From Oscillatoria salina IIICB1 (lineage in GTDB: Bacteria > Cyanobacteriota > Cyanobacteriia > Cyanobacteriales > SIO1D9), in contig NZ_JAAHBQ010000039.1 of NCBI RefSeq assembly GCF_020144665.1, positions 1 through 55,399 of the forward strand: a DNA stretch of 55,399 bases, given 5' to 3'. The notes under the pieces were generated by a model that saw nothing but the letters and a program-made list of their open reading frames with translations, ran no database searches and had not been told where the DNA came from. A program made the translations under genes and the position numbers. Of the stretch, positions 18,703 through 28,527 are shown one piece after another; within the stretch, counting starts at the first letter, position 1, and each line of letters begins with the position of its first letter.

Positions 18703-20151
18703 ATGACTACGACTGAATCTCCAGTAATTCCCCGCTATAATCCTGACGCAATCAAAGCGCACAATCCTGGGAAGGGTTATTTCTTCTTAGGGTTATTGTC
18801 TAATGCTTTGGTTTGGGGCGCTGCGATTACTTATCTACAAGTTACTGAGCCGACTTATACTAGCGAGTGGGCAATTAGTCTTCCGGGAATTGATGCGACG
18901 ACGAGTGTGGAAGTACCGGGAATTGGACGTGCTGATTCTCAAAGTGAGTCGCCTTATCGTCATGATAATCACGATCCGAGGGAAAATTATAAGTTTATTG
19001 CTGAAAGTGATGAGGTGATTACTTCAGCCGCTAGTCAGGTGGAGTTACCGAAAGAGGATTTTGGCGAACCTCGGATTAAAATTGTGGATAATACAACCTT
19101 GATGCGGTTTGAGATTCGCGGAGATAGTCCTCAACAAGCCCAAGAAAAGGCGATCGCCTTTCAAGATGCTTTCCAAACTAAGCTCGAACAACTGCGACTT
19201 CAGGAAATTGAACAGCAAGATAGTGGTTTAAAGGATTTGCTTAAAGAGTCACAACAAAATTTGCTCTCAGCGCAAAAGCGTTTATCTGAGTATAAAGCTA
19301 GTTCGGGTTTGAGTTCCTCAGAGCAGTTACGGGATCTTTCAATTAATATTGAAGAATTACGCCGACTGCGAGCGGAAACTTTGGCTCAGTTACAGCAGGT
19401 TAGCGGACGCTTTCAACAATTATCTCAAGATTTAGAGCTATCTACTACTCAAGCTAACGATTCTTTTGTCCTTAAATCCGATCCTTTGTTTCAGCAGCAT
19501 TTGGCTGATTATAATCGCGCTAGTACCGAGTTGGCAACTTTACAATCGAAGTTTTTACCTCTTAATCCGACGGTAATCGCCAAACAGAGAGAAAAAGATA
19601 CTGCGGAAGCGGCTTTGTTAAGACGTAGCGCGGCTTTGTTAGGACAACCTGTAAATGGCTCTACTCTAGAATTACCAGATCTTGCTAACAGTGGTGAAGC
19701 GAGTGCGCGAGATACTCTTTCTCAAGAGTTGATTTCGCTACAATCTCAGCAGCAAGGATTGGCTTTACAAGCGCAAGAGTTAACTCGTCAAATCGAACAA
19801 CTGGAAAGTCGTTTAAAATTGCAAGCGCAGCAAGAGTCAGGATTGGAAAATTTGCGTCGCGATGTGCAAATTGCGGAAGCGGTGTTTACTTCGACGTTAA
19901 CTAAGTTGGATTTGAGTAAATCGAAGATTGCTTCTTCTTATCCCCAAACTCAATTACTGATCCAGCCAAGTTTACCAGATGAACCGACTGCCCCGAAAGT
20001 AAAGTATGTTTGGTTGGGTACGGCAATGTGTTCTTTCTTTTTAACTACCGGAATGATATCTTTGTGGTGGCGATCGCACCAAATCCACAAACAACAGCAG
20101 CAAAAGCCACAACCAAGCGAAATTGTTAATTTACCTGTTCTGAAACGTTAA
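18703..20151 (+). CDS. Wzz/GumC-type polysaccharide chain-length protein
   Basis: A 482-residue inner-membrane protein with a membrane helix near 25-47, a long periplasmic region rich in coiled coil (about 160-260 and 330-410) and a second helix near 433-455, the hairpin layout of polysaccharide co-polymerases. The Wzz-like proline-rich segment before TM2 is present (QPSLPDEPTAPK). No cytoplasmic tyrosine-kinase domain follows, so any BY-kinase partner would be separate. It should set length and assist export of a surface polysaccharide. The next gene, a GT2 glycosyltransferase, starts three bases after its stop, indicating an operon. Confidence 0.88.
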   Translation: MTTTESPVIPRYNPDAIKAHNPGKGYFFLGLLSNALVWGAAITYLQVTEPTYTSEWAISLPGIDATTSVEVPGIGRADSQSESPYRHDNHDPRENYKFIAESDEVITSAASQVELPKEDFGEPRIKIVDNTTLMRFEIRGDSPQQAQEKAIAFQDAFQTKLEQLRLQEIEQQDSGLKDLLKESQQNLLSAQKRLSEYKASSGLSSSEQLRDLSINIEELRRLRAETLAQLQQVSGRFQQLSQDLELSTTQANDSFVLKSDPLFQQHLADYNRASTELATLQSKFLPLNPTVIAKQREKDTAEAALLRRSAALLGQPVNGSTLELPDLANSGEASARDTLSQELISLQSQQQGLALQAQELTRQIEQLESRLKLQAQQESGLENLRRDVQIAEAVFTSTLTKLDLSKSKIASSYPQTQLLIQPSLPDEPTAPKVKYVWLGTAMCSFFLTTGMISLWWRSHQIHKQQQQKPQPSEIVNLPVLKR

Positions 20152-20154
20152 CTT

Positions 20155-21141
20155 ATGCAGCCTTTGGTTTCGGTGATTATTCCTGCTTATAATGCCGAAT
20201 CAACTATCTTAGAAACAATTCGATCGGTTCAACAACAATCTTATGCTCGTTGGGAGATAATTGTTGTTGACGATGGTTCGCGCGATCGTACTTTAACCAT
20301 TCTCCAAGCTATTGTCGAACCTCGTTTGCAAGTTTTTACTGGCGATAATGCAGGTGCAGCCGCCGCCCGGAATCGTGGTTTAAAGCTTGCTCAAGGCGAG
20401 TTTATTGCTTTTTTGGATGCCGACGACCTTTGGACAAAGGACAAGCTACAGCTTCAATTAGAGGCATTAGAAAAGCATCCTGAAGCGGGTGTAGCTTACA
20501 GTTGGGCTAGTTTTATCGACGCAAACGGTAATTTTTTGTATTACCAGGAACCAGTTTTTTATCAAGGTAATGTTTACCAGCAAATGTTGTTAGTTAATTT
20601 CTTGGTTTGTGGTTCAATTCCTTTAATTCGCAAGCAAGCAATTGAGTCTGTCGGTGAATTTAATTCAGAAATAAAATCGGCGCATGATTGGGATTTTTGG
20701 CTAAGATTAGCAGCTAAATATCCGTTTGTTTTAGTTCCTAAATATCAAACTTTTTACCGTCAATTTCCTGGTTCGATTTCGGCTAATATAGAAGCCAGAG
20801 AAAAATATAGTTTGCTGGTAGTAGAAAAAGCTTATCACAATGCTGGCGAAGATTACCAATATTTAAAACCGCAAACTTTAGCTAATATTTATCAATTAAT
20901 TGCTCGATTGTATCTCGACCGTCAAGGAGATTCGCAGGCTGGTTTACAAGCAATTAATAGATTAGCACAAGCCAGCCAATTAAATCCAAAATTGTTATTA
21001 AACTTTAAGTTTCTTCGCTTAGTCTTAAAATCGGTGCTTATTCAGTTACTACCACCACAATTATCAAATTATTTGGTCAGGAAATTGCGTCAGTTTCGCG
21101 CAATTTATGACACTAAAATTAAAGCCAGTTCCAGTTCGTAG
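20155..21141 (+). CDS. GT2 family glycosyltransferase
   Basis: A 328-residue GT-A-fold enzyme. The N-terminal strand SVIIPAYNAESTI, nucleotide-binding VVDDGSRDRT and the metal-binding FLDADDLW motif (about 83-90) are intact, followed by HDWDFWLRLAAKYPF (acceptor-side ED/HDWD region). No strong membrane helix is seen, so it acts at the cytoplasmic face. It should add one sugar to a lipid-linked polysaccharide repeat; donor and acceptor cannot be read from sequence. It is coupled to the chain-length gene. Its last three codons and stop (SS, TCG, TAG) overlap the first unit of the downstream 68-bp repeat array. Confidence 0.9.
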   Translation: MQPLVSVIIPAYNAESTILETIRSVQQQSYARWEIIVVDDGSRDRTLTILQAIVEPRLQVFTGDNAGAAAARNRGLKLAQGEFIAFLDADDLWTKDKLQLQLEALEKHPEAGVAYSWASFIDANGNFLYYQEPVFYQGNVYQQMLLVNFLVCGSIPLIRKQAIESVGEFNSEIKSAHDWDFWLRLAAKYPFVLVPKYQTFYRQFPGSISANIEAREKYSLLVVEKAYHNAGEDYQYLKPQTLANIYQLIARLYLDRQGDSQAGLQAINRLAQASQLNPKLLLNFKFLRLVLKSVLIQLLPPQLSNYLVRKLRQFRAIYDTKIKASSSS

Positions 21142-21391
21142 TGAGGACTTTATTTTCTATCTTACAGCGCTAAAGCACTAACTACCAACTTGATTTTCTC
21201 AGTTCGTAGTGAGGACTTTAGTCCTCATCTTACAGCGCTAAAGCACTAACTACCAACTTGATTTTCTCAGTTCGTAGTAAGGACTTTAGTCCTCATCTTA
21301 CAGCGCTAAAGCGCCGACTACCAACTTAATTTCTCAGTTCGTAGTAAGGACTTTAGTCCTCATCTTACAGCGCTAAAGCGCCGACTACCAA
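21134..21391. repeat. Four tandem copies of a 68-bp double-hairpin repeat
   Basis: Units start at 21134, 21202, 21270 and 21337 (periods 68, 68, 67). Each reads GTTCGTAGTRAGGACTTTAG..., with hairpin GAGGACT-TT-AGTCCTC (degenerate in unit 1), then GCGCT-AA-AGCGC (partial in units 1-2), and ends near ACTACCAACTT. The units differ at few positions and have no unique spacers. The array fills the whole gap between two convergent glycosyltransferase genes and supplies the stop codon of the left one. Each unit could work as a bidirectional terminator. Confidence 0.9.
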
Positions 21392-22429
21392 CTATACTTT
21401 TGGTAAATTCAATTCCTTACTAGCAGACACAGGTTTTTCTTCATAAACAGTCCCCTCAACCTCACTATAAACATCCAGCAAATAATCAGGACTAAAATAA
21501 GTAATAACTCGACCGCAAAAAATTAGCAACCAAGAAACCAAAGCAATTGGAATTGCTATCGGTAAGTAAATTAATTGCAAAAATCGGACATTTTTAACTC
21601 GACGTAAAATTGGGAAAAGATTACCAATTCTAGTTTTCAACTTAACTGGCAGTTTAACAGCTTGAGGCTGTTTATCAAAATCATTTAACAAACGCTGCAT
21701 CAAAACATTATCTCTACCAATTAACAGAAAACGCCAGAAAAAATGATTCCAACCATTCGGAGGTGCGTGAGTAGCTTGAGCTTTTGGTAATCTTAAAATA
21801 TAATCGCCTTGGCGGATTAAACTTTCTGCATGAATCGAACAATTACCGCGATACAGAGGTAAACCAGAAGTAATCGGATTAGCGAGGAGAAAATCGCGAC
21901 GAAATGCTACATTATTGCAATAATATCTTGTCGATTCGTAAGCTTGTTTTCGTCCGGAAAAACCATTAAAAATGTAAGCAAAGTGCATCGCTAAACCGTA
22001 AGGGTTATCCCCGCGAGTAGCTGTTTCTCCCGCGACTACATTCACTTGCGGATTTTCCGTAAAAGCTGCTAAGATATCGTACAGCCAATTGGAAGAATAA
22101 ACGCAATCCGAGTCGGATAAAACAATTATGTCTCCGGTAGCGACTTTTGCGCCTTCCATTTTTGCTTGATAGTAGCTAATTCCTGGAGGAGCCTGGTGTA
22201 ATTTTAACCAAGGAAAACGCGATCGCAACTCTTGTAATACCTCTTGCGGTGTATCCCCACTATCAACGATTATAACCTCATTCGCCTCTGCTGGGGAAGG
22301 ATTTTGTCCTACCAATGAATTTAGAGACAGATACAAATCACCCAAATCTGCTGTAGAAAGATTTTCCGTTTCTAAAATAATCGAAAAGCTTGGTAATTTA
22401 ATTTTAGTTGTTCGTGCATCCAATTTCAT
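21392..22429 (-). CDS. GT2-like glycosyltransferase with C-terminal membrane segment
   Basis: A 345-residue protein with a GT2-like GT-A core: FSIILETENLS at the start, VIIVDSGDTPQEV, and IIVLSDSDCVYSSNWL carrying the metal-binding acidic triad. A hydrophobic stretch near 285-312 (LIYLPIAIPIALVSWLLIF) anchors it in the membrane. ATG at 22429 has GAGGAG five bases upstream. It converges on the preceding GT2 gene across the 68-bp repeat array. Sequence differs clearly from the other four GT2 proteins, so it is not a recent paralogue. Sugar specificity is unknown. Confidence 0.85.
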   Translation of the reverse strand: MKLDARTTKIKLPSFSIILETENLSTADLGDLYLSLNSLVGQNPSPAEANEVIIVDSGDTPQEVLQELRSRFPWLKLHQAPPGISYYQAKMEGAKVATGDIIVLSDSDCVYSSNWLYDILAAFTENPQVNVVAGETATRGDNPYGLAMHFAYIFNGFSGRKQAYESTRYYCNNVAFRRDFLLANPITSGLPLYRGNCSIHAESLIRQGDYILRLPKAQATHAPPNGWNHFFWRFLLIGRDNVLMQRLLNDFDKQPQAVKLPVKLKTRIGNLFPILRRVKNVRFLQLIYLPIAIPIALVSWLLIFCGRVITYFSPDYLLDVYSEVEGTVYEEKPVSASKELNLPKV

Positions 22430-22632
22430 CTCTACTCCTCACCACTAATTTTTGCTGGTTTACGACAAAACTAAGCTTCTCACTCCCAACTCCTGAAGAC
22501 TATTTTTATCTTACGGTCGCACACCTAACCGCCTTTTTAACTAAAATTTAGTAATTCTGCCCAAAAAGTATAGCATAATTGTTAAAACCACAAAAGTATC
22601 CTCAACTTTTGTAGCCCTACTGGTGTGAGCAG

Positions 22633-23901
22633 ATGAAATATCTCAAAAAGTTTCAAGATAAGCTAAAGCAATCCTTAGCTAATCAGTTTATTCGCAATCT
22701 CAGTTGGTTGGGTGCTTCAGAAATAATTATTCGCATTTCTCGACTACTTACTACTTTTGTTTTAGCACGTTTTCTCTCCAAATACGACTACGGTTTAGCT
22801 GCTATTGTCTTAGCTACCCATGAATTTGTCCAAGTTTTTAGCCGCAACGGAATTGCTGCTAAATTAATTCAAGCTGACGCAGAAGAATTACCTGAATTGT
22901 GCGATGCTGCTTATTGGCTTAACTGGGTGGTTTTTTCAGCTTTGTTTGTCATTCAATGTTTAGCAGCTTTTCCGGTGGCTTGGTTTTACGGCGATAATAA
23001 TTTGATTCTCCCAATTTGCGCCTTAGGCTTAACTTATTTAATGATTCCCTTCTCGAATATCAATTCTTGTTTGATTAGACGAGAAAATCGCTTACAAATT
23101 CGGGCGCTAGCACATACAGTCGGAATTTCAACAGGCAATATTTTATCTTTAATTTTAGCTTACCTTGGAATGGGCATTTGGGCAATAGTTTTACCACAAA
23201 TATTAGTTGCTCCTTTATGGCTTTATATTTACCTTATTTATCAACCTTGGCGACCTAGGAGAAAGTTTAACATCCATCGCTGGAAGGAAATCTTTGATTT
23301 TGGGCGTAGTATTCTCGGTGTAGAGTTGTTAGACACCTTACGCAAAAACTTAGATTATTTGTTGATTGGTCGTTTTCTGGGAATTAGCCAGTTAGGGATT
23401 TATTACTTTGCTTTTAATGCAGGTTTGGGGATTAGCTTAAGCATTATCAGTGCAATCAAGTCCGCAATTTTACCTCATTTATGTTCGTTGCGAACTGATT
23501 GGCATGAATTACAGAAACAATATTATAAAAGCATTAAAATCATTGCTTTAATTATTATTCCCGTAGTCTTGTTACAATCTAACCTAGCACCTTTTTATGT
23601 TCCCATTGTCTTTGGCGAAAAATGGATTGAAGCCATACCTATTTTAATGATAATTTGTTTGTCGGCAATTCCACGTCCCTTTGGTGATGCAGCTTCCCAG
23701 CTACTCGTCGCTTTAGGTAGACCCGATTTAGACTTGCGTTGGAATATAATTTTTACGGTGATTTTTACTCTTAGTTTGCTAGTGGGCGTACAATGGCAAT
23801 CAATGGGAGTAGCAGTTACAGTTTTAGTGGTGCATTTGGTAGCAATACCTGGATTTACTGTTTGGGCAACTCGTTATGCTTTTAAAGCTAGTAAAATATA
23901 G
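22633..23901 (+). CDS. Wzx-like polysaccharide flippase
   Basis: A 422-residue integral membrane protein with about a dozen hydrophobic segments of the polysaccharide-transport (MOP/PST) family. The start NLSWLGASEIIIRISRLLT and the ARFLSKYDYGLAAIV segment are typical of Wzx-type translocases, which move undecaprenyl-linked repeat units across the inner membrane. ATG start at 22633; the next gene begins 14 bases after the stop, so it leads an operon with the two GT-C-like membrane proteins. A GT-C next to a flippase fits lipid-linked sugar metabolism. The substrate is not predictable. Confidence 0.9.
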   Translation: MKYLKKFQDKLKQSLANQFIRNLSWLGASEIIIRISRLLTTFVLARFLSKYDYGLAAIVLATHEFVQVFSRNGIAAKLIQADAEELPELCDAAYWLNWVVFSALFVIQCLAAFPVAWFYGDNNLILPICALGLTYLMIPFSNINSCLIRRENRLQIRALAHTVGISTGNILSLILAYLGMGIWAIVLPQILVAPLWLYIYLIYQPWRPRRKFNIHRWKEIFDFGRSILGVELLDTLRKNLDYLLIGRFLGISQLGIYYFAFNAGLGISLSIISAIKSAILPHLCSLRTDWHELQKQYYKSIKIIALIIIPVVLLQSNLAPFYVPIVFGEKWIEAIPILMIICLSAIPRPFGDAASQLLVALGRPDLDLRWNIIFTVIFTLSLLVGVQWQSMGVAVTVLVVHLVAIPGFTVWATRYAFKASKI

Positions 23902-23915
23902 TTGAGTTCGTATTT

Positions 23916-25514
23916 ATGAAAATTAGCTTTTGGCAGGAAAAATTTAAATTAAGTGGTTTCCATTTGTTTATTTTTGTCGTTTTACTCTGGGGAATTTGGT
24001 TTCGTTTTGTCAATATTGACCGCAAAATTCCTTGGATTGATGAGTGGATTACTTTAGATAGAATTACTGACTACGACAACCGAGGAGAAATTCAAGAAAA
24101 ATTGTTCGGTGGTGAGGTGATTACCGTCCAAGAATTACATGAATTGCAGCGAATAGATTCCCAGACAAATACCCTCGACTTTCTCAACAATTCTTTAGTA
24201 AATTATCCCGAACATCCACCAATTTATTATTTGTTTGCGCGGCTATGGGGAGAATGGTTTGGTACTTCTATTGCTACCCTCAGAAGTGCCGCAGCCGCGA
24301 TTAGTTTATTTGTCTTTCCGGCGATGTTTTGGTTGTGCTACTCGTTGTTTGATTCTTATTTCGCAAGTTGGTTAGGTGTAGCGCTAATAGCTGTTTCTCC
24401 ACTCCACGTTTTGTATGCTCAAGAAGCAAGACAATATAGTTTATGGACGGTAACAATTTTACTTTCTAGTGCCGCACTTTTACAAGCCATGCAGCACAAA
24501 AATAAACTAAGTTGGTTGACTTATGCTGTAACCTTAACTGTGGGTTTTTACTCACATCTATTTTTTAGTTTAGTTGCTTTCGCACAAGGAATTTATGTAA
24601 TTCTCAGAGAAGGTTTTCATTTCAGTAAAACCTTGCTGGCTTATTTCTTAACAACTTTAGCGAGTATAATCGCTTTTCTCCCTTGGATTGTAGTAGCTTT
24701 TACTAGCTTATCTCATCTCGATCGCCAAGTAAAAGGTTGGACGGAAGCGCAACCAACATTGTTTACTTTTTTGAAAAGATGGTTAGGTAACTTAAGCCGT
24801 CTTTTCGCTGATTTTGGCTTCGACTCTAGCACTAATTTAAGCGAAGCAATTTCGATTATTCCGTTAATATTTTTCTTGACAATTCTGGTTATATATGCTT
24901 GTTATTTTCTGGTTCGTAACAGTTCTCGAGAAGTGTGGCTATTCGTTTTAACGTTAATTATTTGTACCACAGCTATTTTAGTCGGACGAGATTTATTAGT
25001 AGTCTTTGGTTTAGTTTCTGGGAGGCTATTTTCAGCGACAGCGAGGTATATAATTCCTTTTTATCTGGGTATTCACTTAGCAGTAGTTTACTTTTTAGCG
25101 AGCAAAATGAGTTCCCAAAAAGTAAATGAGCAAAAATTCGGGCGAGGTGTGTTTCTCGCTTTGATTTCTTTGGGGATATTTTCTTGTATAATTAGTTCTC
25201 AAGCAGAGGTTTGGTGGAGTAAAGGCGAAGCTAGCGAACTTGTGCAAGTAGCACCGATAATTAACCAAGCTACTAATTCTTTAGTAGTTAGTGATGCTGA
25301 TTTAGCTCGCATTTTGTCTCTCAGTAATTTACTAAATGACCAAGTGCATTTACAGTTATTTGTCGAAGCAAATTACTACCCAATTGACGAAAATTTTCGC
25401 AACATATTTGTTTTAAATCCTTCTGAGAGTCTCCAACAAATACTGGAAAAAGAGTACCAATTAGAATCTCTTCGCGATACGGAGATACAACTGTGGAAAT
25501 TAGAACAACAGTAA
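23916..25514 (+). CDS. GT-C/PMT-like membrane glycosyltransferase
   Basis: A 532-residue polytopic protein resembling the GT39/ArnT-type (PMT_2) family. The first periplasmic loop has an Asp-Glu pair (PWIDEWITLDR, about 36-46), the usual catalytic position in GT-C enzymes, and EHPPIYYLFARLWGEWFG resembles the second conserved loop. About ten membrane segments follow; the C-terminal 90 residues are soluble and likely periplasmic. Such enzymes use polyprenyl-phosphate sugars outside the membrane. It overlaps the next gene by 22 bases, so translation is probably coupled. Confidence 0.8.
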   Translation: MKISFWQEKFKLSGFHLFIFVVLLWGIWFRFVNIDRKIPWIDEWITLDRITDYDNRGEIQEKLFGGEVITVQELHELQRIDSQTNTLDFLNNSLVNYPEHPPIYYLFARLWGEWFGTSIATLRSAAAAISLFVFPAMFWLCYSLFDSYFASWLGVALIAVSPLHVLYAQEARQYSLWTVTILLSSAALLQAMQHKNKLSWLTYAVTLTVGFYSHLFFSLVAFAQGIYVILREGFHFSKTLLAYFLTTLASIIAFLPWIVVAFTSLSHLDRQVKGWTEAQPTLFTFLKRWLGNLSRLFADFGFDSSTNLSEAISIIPLIFFLTILVIYACYFLVRNSSREVWLFVLTLIICTTAILVGRDLLVVFGLVSGRLFSATARYIIPFYLGIHLAVVYFLASKMSSQKVNEQKFGRGVFLALISLGIFSCIISSQAEVWWSKGEASELVQVAPIINQATNSLVVSDADLARILSLSNLLNDQVHLQLFVEANYYPIDENFRNIFVLNPSESLQQILEKEYQLESLRDTEIQLWKLEQQ

Positions 25515-27214
25515 AGGATTTTTTCTCGGAATTACTACAAAGACAACAAAGTTTGTGGTTTAGTATGAGTATCGTGGTAGCATTAGGATATAGTTTGTTA
25601 GCCTGGCAGCAGGCTTTTAGTAGCGAGTATGTTGTCCAAGATGATGCAAGACAGCACGTTTTTTGGATGTTACGTTTTGTTGATGCGGAGTTATTTCCTG
25701 ATGACTTAATTGCCGATTACTTTCAATCGGTAGCGCCCCTGGGTTATACTAATTTATATAAACTTGCTGCGGCATTAGGGATCGATCCGCTATTATTTAA
25801 TAAGTTACTGCCTTTAGGGTTAGCTGCGATCGCTACGGGATTCTTATTCGCTATCTGTTTAGAAATTTTTCCCGTCCCCGCAGCAGGTTTTCTCTCGGCA
25901 TTGATTTTTAACCTCAGTGTATGGACGAAGGAAGATTTAGTTTCCGCAACACCGAGAGCCTTCATTTACCCATTTTTGCTGGCATTCTGCTACTATTTAC
26001 TCAAAAGAAAATTAGTAGCCACGCTGGCGGCGATCGCGCTTTTGGGTTTATTCTACCCTCAAGGTATCTTTATTATCTGCGGAGTGTTGTTACTGCGATT
26101 ATTTCGCTGGCAACTGGGTAAAATAAGCTTATCTCGTTCTCGTCAAGATTATTGGTTTTGCTTAACTGGGTTAGGTATAGCTTTTATAGTCTTGTTACCT
26201 TTCGCTTTAACTACTTCCGAATATGGTCCAGTAATCTCCGCCGCAGATGCTAAAATTTTACCAGAATTTTTGCCTGGAGGACGAGCCGAATTTTTCCTCA
26301 ACAACCCTGGGGAATTTTGGTTATTAGCTAGTCGGAGCAGTATTTTTGCGAGTAGATTGCTACTTTTGCTGAGTGTAGTTGACGTGGTAATAATTTGCTT
26401 ATTGCTATATTACCGCTCCCAGTTACCAATGCTGCGGCAAATCAAACAAAAGATCGTTTTATTACCGCAATTATTACTAGCATCTTTAGGTGTATTTTGT
26501 CTAGCTCATTTAACTTTGTATAAACTACACTTACCAAGTCGCTACACTCAACACAGCTTACGGATTATTTTAGCCTTGGTAATGGGTATAGCTTTAACAA
26601 TTTTCTACGATGGAGTAGTTTGTCGTTACGGTCAGCGCCAACTAGCAAATATTCGTGCTGAGACAATTATAGCATTCAGTAGCTTAATTTTAGTTGCAGG
26701 AATAGCAATTTTTCCCGCGATCGCCAACGAAGACTTTCCCAAAACGATATATCGTCTTGGTAACGCACCCACATTATACGAATTTTTTGCCCAAACTCCC
26801 AAAGACAGTCTCATCGCCTCCTTAAGTTTAGAAACCAATAATATACCTACATTTTCCCAACGTTCCGTACTCACAAATCGAGAAGCAGGAATACCTTATC
26901 ATACAGGGTATTATCGCCAATATCGTCAACGAACTATCGAGTTAATTGAAGCCAGCTATAGTCCGGATTTAAAAGATATCAAAGACTTAATTTCTAACTA
27001 CGGAATAGACTTTTACTTCCTAGAAGATCACTTTACCACACCTCAATACCTCAGCGAACAAAATTGGCTCGAACAGTTTCCCCTCGCTGAGACAATTGAA
27101 GTCAGATTAGCTCAAGGAATTATGCCTGCGCTAACTAGATTAACCCAATCTTGCGCCGTATTTCAAGGCGAAGGTTATACAGTCTTGTCCGCAGAATGTA
27201 TTCTTGCTAATTAA
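25493..27214 (+). CDS. Large polytopic membrane protein, GT-C-like, function unknown
   Basis: A 573-residue protein with about ten membrane helices and a soluble C-terminal domain of about 160 residues. An acidic pair after the first helix (VVQDDARQHVFW) is placed as in GT-C glycosyltransferases, and LYKLHLPSRYTQHSLR contributes a conserved-looking basic loop. I cannot assign a named family. GTG at 25493 overlaps the preceding gene; an ATG at 25565 would remove 24 residues and the overlap. Its stop codon shares the palindrome TTAA with the stop of the convergent polymerase gene. Context suggests transfer or modification of exopolysaccharide. Confidence 0.75.
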   Translation: MEIRTTVKDFFSELLQRQQSLWFSMSIVVALGYSLLAWQQAFSSEYVVQDDARQHVFWMLRFVDAELFPDDLIADYFQSVAPLGYTNLYKLAAALGIDPLLFNKLLPLGLAAIATGFLFAICLEIFPVPAAGFLSALIFNLSVWTKEDLVSATPRAFIYPFLLAFCYYLLKRKLVATLAAIALLGLFYPQGIFIICGVLLLRLFRWQLGKISLSRSRQDYWFCLTGLGIAFIVLLPFALTTSEYGPVISAADAKILPEFLPGGRAEFFLNNPGEFWLLASRSSIFASRLLLLLSVVDVVIICLLLYYRSQLPMLRQIKQKIVLLPQLLLASLGVFCLAHLTLYKLHLPSRYTQHSLRIILALVMGIALTIFYDGVVCRYGQRQLANIRAETIIAFSSLILVAGIAIFPAIANEDFPKTIYRLGNAPTLYEFFAQTPKDSLIASLSLETNNIPTFSQRSVLTNREAGIPYHTGYYRQYRQRTIELIEASYSPDLKDIKDLISNYGIDFYFLEDHFTTPQYLSEQNWLEQFPLAETIEVRLAQGIMPALTRLTQSCAVFQGEGYTVLSAECILAN

Positions 27215-28527
27215 CTACTTTTAGCAGGTAAAGCCAATAACCCATTATGCTGATTATTTACCGGTTGAGAAACAGGTTTTTCCTTAGCAGTTAATGCCAA
27301 ACCAAGCATCAAAATTCCGGGCCAATATATGTGCGCCAAAATATCCAATTCTTCGATAAAAGAAAAGCATAAAAACACTAAATACACGCTCAAACCTACC
27401 CTCGCAGTTACATTTTTTTGTGCCTTTCTCAATAACTCGATAAAAGTATACAGCATCGGGATAGCCACAGCAGTGCAACCCACTATTCCTTTAGTGTAGA
27501 GAAGATTCACCCAACTCCCACAACCAGAAGTACCAATTGGGAAACCATAAGTATAAGCTGGTCCTTCTTTTTCAATATAGCCATGACCCCAAATTGGTGC
27601 ATATTTCCACCATCTTTCTAGAGACATTCGCACTAAAGTTATTCTTAAATCAGATGAGTTTTCCCTAACACTATGGAAGCGTTCGATAAATACTTCCATA
27701 AAATTTTTCAAAGGAACACCAAAAATACCGCCGAGAAAACATAAAGTAGCGCTAGCGAAATGCAGAATAGGCTTACCTAAATTAACTAATCCCCAACTTG
27801 CAAAGAGAATGAAAGGAAAGCTAACCGTAGCTAGTCGCGAAATAGGTGTAAGAATTATTAGCACAGAAATACTTGTTGCTAGAAAGCGCAACTTCTTATT
27901 AGTTTCTTGACGTACCATGAAGAAAAACATCATTCCTACCATTGCCATATTTGGCGCCCAAGGCGAATATAAAGTAGTACGCATTTGATTGTTATCAGCG
28001 TCGAAAATATAAAGTACCACGCGATAAAAATCCGAGTCTCCTCCTAATGCGGAAATTGGGGAAGTATACAACTCTCCTGGTAAACCAGCAAAAAAGGCGA
28101 CATAGGAAAGTATAATCAAGGGAAAACTTTGTAAACAGAGAATACAAACGCCACGATAAAGTAATTGCGGGCGAATTTTTAGGCAAGCAATGAGGGGAAA
28201 TAATGCCCAAAGCGCCCATTCTCGATTCCATTTAATTAAAGATCTAATTAGTCTTCCCGCACCTAAATCTAACTGGACATGGGCGATAATTACACCAAAA
28301 AACATTACCAGTAAACAGATTACCCAGATCCACACAGAAAAGGGAATTGTAATTCTTGATTCTGGGGGAGTATCTGGAGTTTGACACCAAAGTTTTTTAA
28401 CAAGATAAAGAAAAAGAAGCCAAGCAACGGCGGGCATTACCAAGGGTTGGGCGCCTAAATAATAAACGATATAAGTGCCGAGTAATAAATACCAAACTAC
28501 TTTTTCTTCAAAGTTTTGTGGTTTCAT
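27211..28527 (-). CDS. O-antigen polymerase/ligase-like membrane protein (Wzy/WaaL type)
   Basis: A 438-residue protein with about eleven hydrophobic helices. The order of helices and the long periplasmic loop near 275-350, containing RFHSVRENSSDLRITLVR and PIWGHGYIEKEGP, match the O-antigen ligase/polymerase family, where the loop's arginines and a GxG are important. It should polymerise or ligate lipid-linked oligosaccharides in the periplasm. Its ATG overlaps the stop of the upstream GH5 gene (ATGA at 28524-28527), a strong sign of coupled translation. The pair faces the flippase/GT-C operon head-on. Confidence 0.82.
   Translation of the reverse strand: MKPQNFEEKVVWYLLLGTYIVYYLGAQPLVMPAVAWLLFLYLVKKLWCQTPDTPPESRITIPFSVWIWVICLLVMFFGVIIAHVQLDLGAGRLIRSLIKWNREWALWALFPLIACLKIRPQLLYRGVCILCLQSFPLIILSYVAFFAGLPGELYTSPISALGGDSDFYRVVLYIFDADNNQMRTTLYSPWAPNMAMVGMMFFFMVRQETNKKLRFLATSISVLIILTPISRLATVSFPFILFASWGLVNLGKPILHFASATLCFLGGIFGVPLKNFMEVFIERFHSVRENSSDLRITLVRMSLERWWKYAPIWGHGYIEKEGPAYTYGFPIGTSGCGSWVNLLYTKGIVGCTAVAIPMLYTFIELLRKAQKNVTARVGLSVYLVFLCFSFIEELDILAHIYWPGILMLGLALTAKEKPVSQPVNNQHNGLLALPAKSS

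Noticed and set aside
21134..21391. Possible CRISPR array
   Set aside because: Units follow each other without unique spacers and each contains two hairpins; no cas gene is near.
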